Positions 55,328-64,000 of a stretch of DNA of 64,000 nt are shown here, piece by piece; the first letter of the stretch is position 1; each line of letters starts with the position of its first letter. Where the stretch lies: positions 620,001 through 684,000 of the forward strand of contig JAULSN010000006.1 in NCBI GenBank assembly GCA_033439765.1, given 5' to 3'. The stretch comes from Lasiosphaeria ovina. Its lineage: Eukaryota; Ascomycota; Sordariomycetes; Sordariales; Lasiosphaeriaceae. Both the position numbers and the translations under genes were made by a program. The notes beneath the pieces are model-generated. The model was not told the DNA's origin. It made no database searches and saw only the letters and a program-made list of their open reading frames with translations.

Positions 55328-57061
55328 ATGACTTGCCGCTGTTCTGCCAGTCGGCGCGTCTTCTTGCCATTTCTCTACCCGCCGTTTCTTGCAGGCAATG
55401 GCAGTCGGGGCGGCCGAATGCTTGGAGTCGCAGGCCCGCGACACAGCAGCTCCCAAGTCGCAGCAACCGATCCCGCCGTGCGACTGAACCCAACGCCCGA
55501 CGACTACTCGGCCCCCTTCTTCGCCGACAAAGCCAAGCTTACGGCATATGCCGGCGGCGGCGGAAACGGCTGCATTTCGTTCCTGCGCGAGCTTTTCATA
55601 CCCGAGGGACCTGCCAACGGCGGCGACGGAGGACACGGCGGGAACGTGTATATCCAAGCCGTCCACGGCGAGACGTCACTCCACAAGCTGGCACGGAGGA
55701 GGTTTGTGCGCGCCGGCAAAGGAAAGCACGGTCAGGGTAGTTCCCGAGGAGGAACTCGTGGCGACGATGTCATCATCACCGTCCCCGTTGGCACGATTGT
55801 GAAGGAAATAAGCCGGAACGACCCCGAAGCCGACAGCGGGTGGCATGACACGGCCAAGAAACCCCGTCGCCGCTCTCGACGCTCGGTCAAGTTGACTGCC
55901 GTCACCGACCAAGAAGCCGAAGAAACAGAATACACAGAAGGCGATGAAGGTGCCGAGGGGGTTACTGAGCAGGAGCCACCAGAAGACCCCAACCGGCACA
56001 AGTGGCTGCTCTACCCGGGCATCTCGTCGTCAGAAGCAGCGAGCGTTGAGCTTCCATTCCTGCCCCGCCGCGACCGAATTTTTGTCCAGCCCCGGCCTCC
56101 AGTTCATATCGATCTTTCCCGTCCCACGGCCCGGCCCATCCTCCTTGCGGCAGGGGGTCTCGGCGGACTGGGAAACCCCCATTTTGCATCGAGGGATCGC
56201 CCTCGGCCCATGTTTGCTACCAAGGGCGAGGAGCCCATGTCGATCGAGATTGAGCTCGAGCTCAAGCTCCTTGCCGACGTCGGTCTGGTCGGGCTGCCCA
56301 ACGCGGGCAAGAGCACTCTTCTTCGCGCCCTGAGCAACAGCCGTGCTCGTGTGGGTCACTGGGAATTTACCACCCTGCAGCCCAACATTGGCACTGTCGT
56401 CCTCGACAATAATAAAGGTCGACCTCTCGTCACCAGCTTCCGTGCCAATGACGATCCCGACGCCGAGGATGAGACGGTGCGGAGGACTAGGTTCACCGTG
56501 GCCGACATCCCGGGGCTAATCGAGGGCGCCCACCTCGACAAGGGCCTCGGTATTGCATTCCTACGTCACGTCGAACGGGCTGGTGTGCTTGCGTTTGTCA
56601 TCGACCTCAGCGCCAGAAACGCCGTGGAGGCTCTAAAGGCGCTCTGGACCGAAGTCGGGCTGTATGCACAGATGCGCGAAGAGGAGGAGTCTGCTCGCGA
56701 GCGCCTGGCGAACATCGACTGGAGCGCCCGTGCCGGACTCGAAGACATCGAGGAGGTCTGGCCCACCACGCAGGTCATGGCCGACTATAGAACCGACGGC
56801 ACCCCAGAGGTGAAGGGGGGACTGCACATTGCGGCGAAGCCCTGGTTTGTGGTGGCGACCAAAGGAGACGTACCCGGCACACAGGATAACTTTGCCGAGC
56901 TTAGGGACCATCTCGCCCGCATTACCCGTGGCGAGGAGCCTCATCCCAGCGGCGTCGATGGAGCCTGGACTGAGAACTGCGCGGCCATCCCCGTCAGCGC
57001 CATCAACGGCCACGGGGTAGACCGGATTATGCATTGGACAGTGGGCTTGCTGGATGAGTGA
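55328..57061 (+). CDS. MTG2: Obg-family mitochondrial ribosome-assembly GTPase Mtg2 (577 aa)
   Basis: Obg/CgtA-type GTPase that in yeast mitochondria assists large-subunit ribosome assembly. The ATG at 55328 opens a basic, hydrophobic N-terminus (CRCSASRRVFLPFLYPPF) suitable for mitochondrial import. The Gly-rich OBG fold begins about residue 65 (LTAYAGGGGNGCISFLRELF, GPANGGDGGHGGNVYIQA) and is split by an Arg-rich then acidic insertion (PRRRSRRSVKLT, then EETEYTEGDEGAEG). GTPase motifs follow: G1 GLPNAGKST (about 321), a G2 TT in FTTLQPNIG, G3 DIPGLIEGAH (about 393) and G4 as TKGD rather than the usual NKXD, in VVATKGDVPG (about 511). It ends with the G5-like IPVSAINGHG. It is one exon, with length typical of fungal homologues. 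Confidence 0.9.
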   Translation: MTCRCSASRRVFLPFLYPPFLAGNGSRGGRMLGVAGPRHSSSQVAATDPAVRLNPTPDDYSAPFFADKAKLTAYAGGGGNGCISFLRELFIPEGPANGGDGGHGGNVYIQAVHGETSLHKLARRRFVRAGKGKHGQGSSRGGTRGDDVIITVPVGTIVKEISRNDPEADSGWHDTAKKPRRRSRRSVKLTAVTDQEAEETEYTEGDEGAEGVTEQEPPEDPNRHKWLLYPGISSSEAASVELPFLPRRDRIFVQPRPPVHIDLSRPTARPILLAAGGLGGLGNPHFASRDRPRPMFATKGEEPMSIEIELELKLLADVGLVGLPNAGKSTLLRALSNSRARVGHWEFTTLQPNIGTVVLDNNKGRPLVTSFRANDDPDAEDETVRRTRFTVADIPGLIEGAHLDKGLGIAFLRHVERAGVLAFVIDLSARNAVEALKALWTEVGLYAQMREEEESARERLANIDWSARAGLEDIEEVWPTTQVMADYRTDGTPEVKGGLHIAAKPWFVVATKGDVPGTQDNFAELRDHLARITRGEEPHPSGVDGAWTENCAAIPVSAINGHGVDRIMHWTVGLLDE

Positions 57062-58288
57062 GGCCGGACCACCGGGTTCATATTTGGGTCTTCCATTTCC
57101 TACCCCTCCAGAGCAATGCATAGACGAAGACTCCAGCTCTAGCCAGCGTCAACGACACCGCGAGACAAGGTAGCGCCTGCTGCCTTGCTCTGGGGCGTGA
57201 GATACGGATCCTCCCCCTTTCCTTCAGCAGTTAAAGCACCTGCCATAACCGCGTCTCTCGCGAAGAGTTCGGGGATTGCCAGCTTTGTCTGCCTTACACG
57301 AAGCTTGGCTGACAGCGGCGTACCCGTAGTCCTGGCCGCCCTGGTTCCAAGAGCCCCAGCCCCACGCGGATGACCACGGAGTCGCCCGTGGCGTTGTTTA
57401 ATGGTTATTGCTTGAGTGTGAGGCCAGTTACTGTAATAATAGCAGCTACTTTTATGTAACAATTTTATTAACATGGGCCGAATAGAGCCTGTAGTTGCCT
57501 TCTTCGGTCCCTTTTAATTTGATGCCATTTTCCTACTTTAATATGGACTCAGGCACCAAGCTCGTGAGTCGTCCCATAATTTCGCCCATGTTCCCTGCAT
57601 CAACATCACCAGCCAAAGTTATGAACAGACAACTGAGCTTGTGATTGGAGTAATGCTACCCTAGTGTACAAGAAGGGTATGTGTTTACTTGTGACTTAAG
57701 TTGGGATTATCATAACTGGGTAGTTGATGATAGACATTTCGCACTCAACGGTTTCTTATTGCCCTTTTGCTATTCAGTCACCTTGAAACGGGCTCTTTCA
57801 ACAGCACAGCGGTTATGGTACGAAAGTGAGCAGTACGGAATACCCGGCATGGAATGGTTGGAGCGCATGTGAGCAATCCTTTAAGGTTGGTTAGCGGGAG
57901 ACTTTCCAAGATATGAACGATGGTTTAAAAGGGAGGTGGTAACCCTTGGAACTTCGAGTGTAGAATCCTCGAGGCTTACCACTCTCCTATAATACTTGTA
58001 TTCCTGGCCGATTTTCTATAATTCTCATCTCGTCTAAAGTACCGCACAAGCAAACATCCAGGGATTGGACTTGAAAAAGTGGAGAGGTAGCTGTGGAGGA
58101 GCCCCTCCCCCACTTGAATCAACTTTGGACTAATTTTCTTAGCTGCATGGTGGACAGGCAGTGGTAGATAGCCGAAAATTTCCCCTCACACGTCAATAGC
58201 AACCTTCTGGCCAAAAATTGGGATGCGATTGGAGGTGCTTCTTACTAGACAGCATCGCGTCTGCCATTCATTTGCCGCAATTGCAGTC
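57062..58288. other. Intergenic region with a repeat relic
   Basis: Lies between MTG2 and NCL1. The part at about 57880-58070 contains gttagcgggagactttccaa (reverse orientation) and aacatccagggattggactt (forward), both related to the repeat at 1174-1740. The last 200 bp are presumably the NCL1 promoter. Confidence 0.55.
57880..58070. repeat. Relic related to the dispersed repeat at 1.2-1.7 kb
   Basis: Shares the ttccaag/ttagcggg block and the cagggattggact block with the left-end repeat, but with the two blocks in opposite relative orientation. It is too diverged for boundaries to be set. Confidence 0.4.
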
Positions 58289-61249
58289 ATGGGTCGCGGT
58301 GGGAAATTCAAGGTGAGATGCTACTGTTCCTCTCCCCCGTTCCCCCTTCCCCTCACTTTCCCCTCGTCTTGCTTCTGATTCTCGAATCGTGCTGTATCCG
58401 CTATCACGGAAACCGCATCCGACTGACATGAGGCACAGGGAAATCGAGGCGGCGGTCGCGGTCGTGGCGGAGGTCGTGGAGGAGGTCGCGGAGGCAGCCG
58501 CGACGCTGCGCCAGGACATCGCGCGTACCAGACATATCCCGATGTTGTGAAGGAGCACAAGAGGCTCGAGCAATACTACAATGACCTGCTGCAGTTGCCA
58601 GAGGAGGAGACGGTCGAGTTCTGGGCCGCCCTGAAGAGGGAGCTCCCCAACAGTTTCCGATTCTGCGGGTCCAAAGGGTATGCACCTATGCGCCCTGACT
58701 TGCAGCTCTCCGCCAGTGTTGTCGCCGTGCTGACTTGAGTGGTTTCCGCGCCTCATAGACACGCCTTGGCCGTCAAGCGACTGCTCCAGACGAGATACAT
58801 CCCCGAGATCACCCGCATCACCCACGATGGCGGACACGTCGAGCCTCCCAAACCTGTGCCGTGGTATCCCGACTCTCTGGCCTGGTCCATGACCACTCCC
58901 AAGAATGTCGTCCGAAAGTTCCCTCCCTTCGCCGCTTTCCAGAAATTCCTCGTGTCCGAGACCAGCGTCGGCAATATCAGCAGGCAGGAGGTCGTCAGCA
59001 TGATCCCCCCCCTCCTCATGGACCTTCGCCCCGGCATGGTGGTGCTGGACATGTGCGCTGCTCCTGGCAGCAAGGCTGCCCAACTGCTCGAGATGATTCA
59101 CCGCGGCGAGGAGGCGCGCATCCGCCAGGTTGTCCGCAACTTCACCGGAAGTTCCATTAGCACCATCAAGACCGAGGGCGAGCTCGAAGAGGAGGCAGCC
59201 CAGCTCGAAGCCGACCCCAGCGACGACGGCCGGGCAACCGGTATCCTGATTGCAAACGACGCCGACTACAAGAGAAGCCACATGCTTATCCATCAACTAA
59301 AGCGCCTGTCGTCGCCCAACATGATCGTCACCAACCACGACGCTACCATGTATCCTTCTCTCCGAATCCCGAACCCGCAAGACCCGTCTAAACCAAACTA
59401 CCTCAAGTTTGATCGCATCTTGGCTGACGTCCCCTGTTCAGGAGACGGCACACTGCGAAAGAACGTAAACCTGTGGAAGGACTGGAACCCCGGCAGTGCT
59501 CTGGGTCTCCACCTAACTCAAGTGAGGATTCTTGTGCGCGCGCTGCAGATGCTCAAGCCTGGAGGCCGGGTGGTCTACTCTACTTGCAGCATGAACCCCG
59601 TCGAAAACGAGTCTGTGATAGCAGCCGCTATCGAGAGGTGTGGGGGGTCGGAAAAGATCGAGATTGTCGACTGCCACGACCAGCTTCCGCTCCTTAAGAG
59701 GAAACCAGGCTTGAAAAAGTGGCAGATTATGGACAAGTCCGGCCGCATGTGGAGCTCGTGGGAAGAGGTCGAGGAGTTTATCAAGACCTCTGAAGATGGT
59801 CTCGCTCCTGGCAGGCTAGTCGATACCATGTTCCCCAAGCCAGAGGCGGCCGACCTGCCACTCGAGCGGTGCATGAGGGTCTACGCCCATCAACAAGACA
59901 CCGGCGGCTTCTTTATCACCGTCCTGCACAAAAAGTCCGAGTTCAAGGCGAAGCCCGAGGAGGCAAGGAAACAGCCAGCGGCCAACGGGAACACAAGTGG
60001 CCGGACAAACGGTACTACTAAGCGCGCTATGGATGATCAGGATGACACCGAGGCGGCGGCCAAAAAGCTCAAGACTGCCGAGGATCCTAGCACAGCAGAC
60101 AACGAAACTGTCAGTGCCGATACGGTTACGCCCGAGCCTGTGGCCGATTCCGTCCCTGAAGTCCAACCGTCCTCTGAGGTTACCACAGCCGACGAGCCTG
60201 TGACTGTCGAAGAGCCGACTGTCGTTAGCGAGGAAGTTTCCAATGACGAGCCGGCGGCTGAGGAGAAGCCGACAGCAGACGGTGATGAAATGGTCGACGC
60301 CATGCCTGCAGAGCCGTCAGCCGCCACACCTAGTGCGGAAACTCAAAGCTCGGAGAAACCCGAGACGGAGAGGAAAAAAAAGCAACAGGGCCCATACGAA
60401 GAGCCTTTCAAGTTCCTCAAGCCCAGTCATGAAGTTATCAAGAATGTGGGCGAGTTCTACAAGATCTCCGAGCGCTTCCCCTCGGACCGGTACATGGTGC
60501 GCAACGCGCTCGGCGAGCCTGCTAAGGCCGTCTACTACACCAGCGGTCTCGTACGCGACATTCTGGTGTTCAACGAGGGCCGTGGTGTGAAGTTTATCCA
60601 CGGCGGCGTCAAGATGTTTGTGAAGCAGGATGCCCCGTCGGCCGACGTGTGCCGCTGGCGTATCCAGTCCGAGGGCATGCCAATCCTGCATGGCTATGTC
60701 GGCGAAGAGCGCGTCGTTGTCCTGACAAAGAAGGAGACGCTCAGAAGGCTCCTTGTCGAGATGTTCCCCAAGTTTACCGACGGCGAGTGGGAGAAGCTCG
60801 GCGAAATCGGCCCCCGCGTCTGCAGCCTCGGCCTCGGCTGCTGTGTCCTGCGCATTGAGCCCGAGGGCGACGACGAAGACTTTAACGAGCACATGGCCCT
60901 GCCCCTCTGGAAGAGCTTCCAGTCGCTCAACCTCATGTTGCCCAAGGAAGACCGAAGCGCCATGCTCCTACGCATCTTCAACGACACCACCCCGCTCATC
61001 AACATGAGCAACCAGAAGCAGGGCGGCAACAAGACGGATGGCGTCCAGACTAAGTCTGAGGATGCCGAAGTAAAGACGGAAGCCAATGGCGACGCAAAGG
61101 CTGATGAGCTCAACGGCGATGTAGAGACCAAGGCCGTGGAGGACAGCGACAAGATGGATGTCGACGAGGATATCAGCGAGGGCAGCGTGCCTCTGGCCGT
61201 ACCGCCTCCCACCAGCGAACCTGCTGAAGCCATGGTTAAGTCTGAGTAG
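58289..61249 (+). CDS. NCL1: tRNA (cytosine-5-)-methyltransferase Ncl1/Trm4, NSUN2-like (917 aa)
   Basis: SAM-dependent m5C methyltransferase that modifies several tRNA positions in the nucleus. Exons 58289-58312, 58439-58677 and 58759-61249 join in frame (introns GTGAGA...CACAG and GTATGC...CATAG). The N-terminus is an RGG-type RNA-binding stretch. HALAVKRLLQTRYIPEI matches the family start. DMCAAPGSKAAQL (about 185) binds SAM. DVPCSGDGTLRKN (about 311) carries the motif IV Cys, and YSTCSMNPVENE (about 362) the motif VI catalytic Cys. A PUA-like region with MVRNALGEPAKAVYYTS and GLGCCVLRIEP follows a long acidic, Glu/Thr/Val-rich linker (about 450-580). The C-terminal tail is again acidic. 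The protein is longer than the yeast one because of the linker and tail. It is convergent with nitrate reductase. Confidence 0.94.
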
Positions 61250-61989
61250 AGCGCAGTTGAAGAAGAAGCAAACAAAAATATAGAAACGGGCTTAGTTCGC
61301 ATTTTGCTATATTCCTGCCTACCTTGTCTAGGTAGATGAGAGCTGTCAGAGACGGGAATCAATTTAGGGCCCCTGATGTATTCCATCCGCATGTCGAGAT
61401 GCACAGGACGACGGACGGACGGAGTGAGCGGATATGTGTTATGACGGGATGGGGTGAGGCAATATGGGTCTGTTGTCCAGCGCCCAGATCTCACTCGGTA
61501 GACACATTCCCGTTCTATTCTCGCTACCTGGGTATGCCGGCCCATCTGGACTAGCTAGCTAGCTTACGGAGTGTATAGGCCATTCCATGCAATATTAGTC
61601 TGCCATGTATTCATTCGTAATAACAAACAAAATAAAAACACATCGCCGTCTTTTGAGTTGGAATAGGGAAAGAAGAAACAATGTTGTGACCGAATTTGGA
61701 CTTGCCAACAATGCTATTTTCCCACTTCTTGTGTCTTCCAATACTCGCTCGTGAATAAAAAAAACCGAAGTCAAGTGTCTAGAGCGTGTTCTCGTATCGC
61801 TGCATTTGAGTTATTTATGTATGTCCTGTACCCAAGTGATTTTCAGCTGCCTTATTGTTCTCGTCCGTACATGCATGCATGCATGCAATCCCTCGCGATC
61901 CAAAATATTTATATGCCTAGGTATCCAAGCCTGTCCGTTGCAGCATCCTAATTCGTCATGTCTCGCGGTTATTCATTAAATCAGCTCGT
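61250..61989. other. Convergent intergenic region NCL1-nitrate reductase
   Basis: 3' flanks of two convergent genes. A catg microsatellite (about 61871-61887) is the only notable feature. Confidence 0.55.
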
Positions 61990-64000
61990 TCAAAAGAAAA
62001 TAAGGTCCTCGTCTCTCCAGCCGAGGCCGGCGAATATTTGATTGACAGCCTTGACCATCGAGTCGGGGCCGCAGACTAGCACCATAGCGTCGCCCTCGCC
62101 ACTGCGTGGTGGGCCGCCAACCTCTCTCTCGAACAGCGTGCGGTCCATCCTGCCCTTAAGACCCCGCCACGATGCGTCAGGCCTGCTCAGCGTGTATAGC
62201 AGCATGCACCTGTCGGGGCGGCGCGCGGCGATGGCGTCCAGCTCGTCGCGGCAGAGGATGTCCTCCTCGACGCGGTTCCCGTCGAGGACGACGCACGTGG
62301 TTCGGTCCGCGTCGTCCTTCATGACGGCCCGCAGCACCTGCAGGATGGGCGTGATGCCCGAGCCGGCGCAGACCATGACGAAGCGCCGCACGCGCCTCTC
62401 CCGGCCGTTGATGGCGCACAGGCCCCGGCCGAGATACTCGAACTTGCCGATGGGGCCCTTGAACTCGACCGGCTGCCCCATGGCGAGGCCGTCCAGGGCC
62501 TGCGTCATGCGGCCGCCTTTGCCGGCGGGCGTATCGAAGTATATCTTGACGAGGACGTGCAGCTTGCCCACGTCGGTAGTCTCCGAGATGGGCGTGTATG
62601 CGCGGATGATGGCCTCCTGCGACGCCGGATCCCGGAGCCGCATCATCAAGTGCTGGCCGACGGGCAGGCCGATGGTCTGGGAGTCGTGGTCCAGCGTAAA
62701 CGTGAAGATCTTGGTGTCTGACGATATCTTCTTCTTGGCCGAGAGCGTAGCTTTGGTCCAGGCCTTGGACTGGAGGAAGACAGGCCGGGGTTCGGAATTT
62801 GCTGGGACCGGCTCAGAACCGGCAAGCGCGAGCAGGGCAAGTGACTGCTTATCAAGGGTGCCGATGTGGTGTTTTGGCATCATGCCTTTCGCATTTTCGC
62901 TGTCTGTCGGGGTTAGAATGGAGAGTATTGAAGACAACGAAAGACGAAAAACCTACGAATAGTCATAAACTCTTCCGTCACGTCCTGGCCGGCAGCACCA
63001 AAGATAGAAGCTGCACCGCCAGGATGCTTGCTGAGGAACCCGGTGCCGTCGTAAACCTGGCCGTTGAGAACAAACCAAGGGCTCTCCTCACCGTCGTGAC
63101 TTCGCAGCTCCTCGAGACTGATTTGCCGCGTGACCTTCTCGTTGAGCATGCAAATCTCCTTGGCTGGTGGTTCGTCTATCGTTGCTGCCTCTTCTCCCGG
63201 GACTTTCTCTCCCCAGAAGCCATTGGTGATGTTGCCGCCCTCGCGCTTCACCCTTTCCATCCAACCCCCCGGCATCATTGCTGGCTGGGTGGGATGCTCA
63301 AAGCGCAGTGAGCCGGCCGTGTTGTGGATTACGACGCGATACCACGGATTGTTCATCATGCCGAGCACGCTCCAGTACATGTCTCTCGGCTGCACCATCA
63401 TCGAGTCGTCCATGGCCCGGACCATGACGTCCCTGGCCTCTCGAAGCCGAGTTAGGGGTATTTCTAGGTCCCAGAAGCACCAGCAGAAGCAGGCTTCGCG
63501 CCATGCTATATCAAGACGACCGCCAAACAGTACCTCGTTCTCTGGCGCAAGTCTGTATTCGTCCTCTGGGTAAGTGATATTGGCCAAGGTCCAAGTTCTG
63601 CCCTGGTCTAGGGTGACCTCGACCCTGGTAACCCGCTTTCCACCTCCGGCGTATGCGTAGCCCCTGAATGCGTACGTCTCCAGGCTGCCTGCCAGCGAAA
63701 CTCTCTCGTCGTGGGCGGGATAGCACGTGGCGCTGTTGGTGTTTAGGTCGTAGATGGCATAGCGCTCGTCCTTCCACGTGTCTGGTAGATGGGCGCTCGC
63801 CTCGGGGCTGATCATGGTGGGCAGCACGCGATTGTCATAAATGTGGTACCAGTTGTCGCTAGGGGCCGATGTCACGACGATGCGCTTCAGCCACTTGACG
63901 CTGCGTCCTCCGATCTGGCCGGGAATGACAATTCTCAGGGGCTTCCCATGGTCGGGATGCAGAACCTCGCCGTTCATTTTGTGTGCCACCATGATGCCTC
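61990..64000 (-). CDS. niaD: Nitrate reductase [NAD(P)H], C-terminal two thirds (5' end outside window)
   Basis: Assimilatory nitrate reductase, which reduces nitrate to nitrite in the cytosol. Minus-strand exons are 62957 to beyond 64000 and 61990-62903, separated by a 53-bp intron (GTAGGT...CGACAG). From the right edge the visible order is: the end of the Mo-pterin domain and its dimerisation domain (GKPLRIVIPGQIGGRSVKWL, VEVTLDQGRTWTLANITYP), then cytochrome b5 with heme motif FLSKHPGGAA. Next is the FAD domain (IIRAYTPISETT) and the NAD(P)H domain (VCAGSGITPILQVLR, VCGPDSMVKAVN). The protein ends in the usual DLIFF. The second heme-ligand His lies in TIHSEN, and its codon is split by the intron. 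The Mo-binding N-terminal half and the promoter are off-window, so regulation cannot be read. Confidence 0.94.

Overview
This window is nuclear DNA from a filamentous ascomycete, most likely a Sordariomycete. Genes have one to five short GT-AG introns (about 48-175 bp, plus one long intron). The gene set is typical of that class: SPC24, a Zn2Cys6 regulator, an Alr4036-type flavoprotein, an integral membrane rhodopsin-like protein, RPB5, BFR1, an Obg-type mitochondrial GTPase, the tRNA m5C methyltransferase NCL1/TRM4, and nitrate reductase. Two Fot1/pogo-like transposon copies carry C-to-T and G-to-A damage of the kind left by RIP. I cannot name the species from sequence alone.

Layout. 1-458: the 3' end of kinetochore gene SPC24. 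1.2-21.6 kb: an accessory island. It holds a dispersed-repeat relic, two abutting Fot1-like transposons that share a TA (2008-4120 and 4123-8092), a younger pogo-like element nested in the second one (4190-6016), decayed unassigned coding debris (8.1-10.6 kb), a STAND/NLR gene (SesA-like N-terminus, NACHT, 12 nearly identical WD40 repeats; 10881-15123), and an aminoglycoside-phosphotransferase-like pseudogene. The pseudogene is split by a young LTR element (16441-20721) with identical 221-bp LTRs, a CATGC target duplication and no gag-pol.

22.5-32.5 kb returns to ordinary genes: a two-helix membrane protein, a TatD/Scn1-like hydrolase, a Zn2Cys6 factor with a GC-AG intron inside its zinc cluster, and a pyridoxamine-phosphate-oxidase-like protein. 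32.5-43.6 kb is gene-poor. It contains two tandemly duplicated KP4-like secreted protein genes, one intact (37801-38202) and one stopped in its signal peptide (35365-35775). 43.6-64 kb is a housekeeping stretch: rhodopsin-like protein, RPB5 and BFR1 (divergent), a conserved fungal protein, MTG2, NCL1, and the 3' two-thirds of nitrate reductase, which runs off the right edge.

The most interesting material is the island. A probable allorecognition/innate-immunity receptor with a homogenised, still-diversifying repeat array sits beside broken genes and three kinds of mobile element. The LTR element appears to be primed by the 5' half of initiator tRNA-Met, as in copia, and carries a 12-copy 46-bp tandem array. 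Exon boundaries were worked out by hand from splice signals, reading frame and protein continuity. They have not been checked against transcripts or databases.
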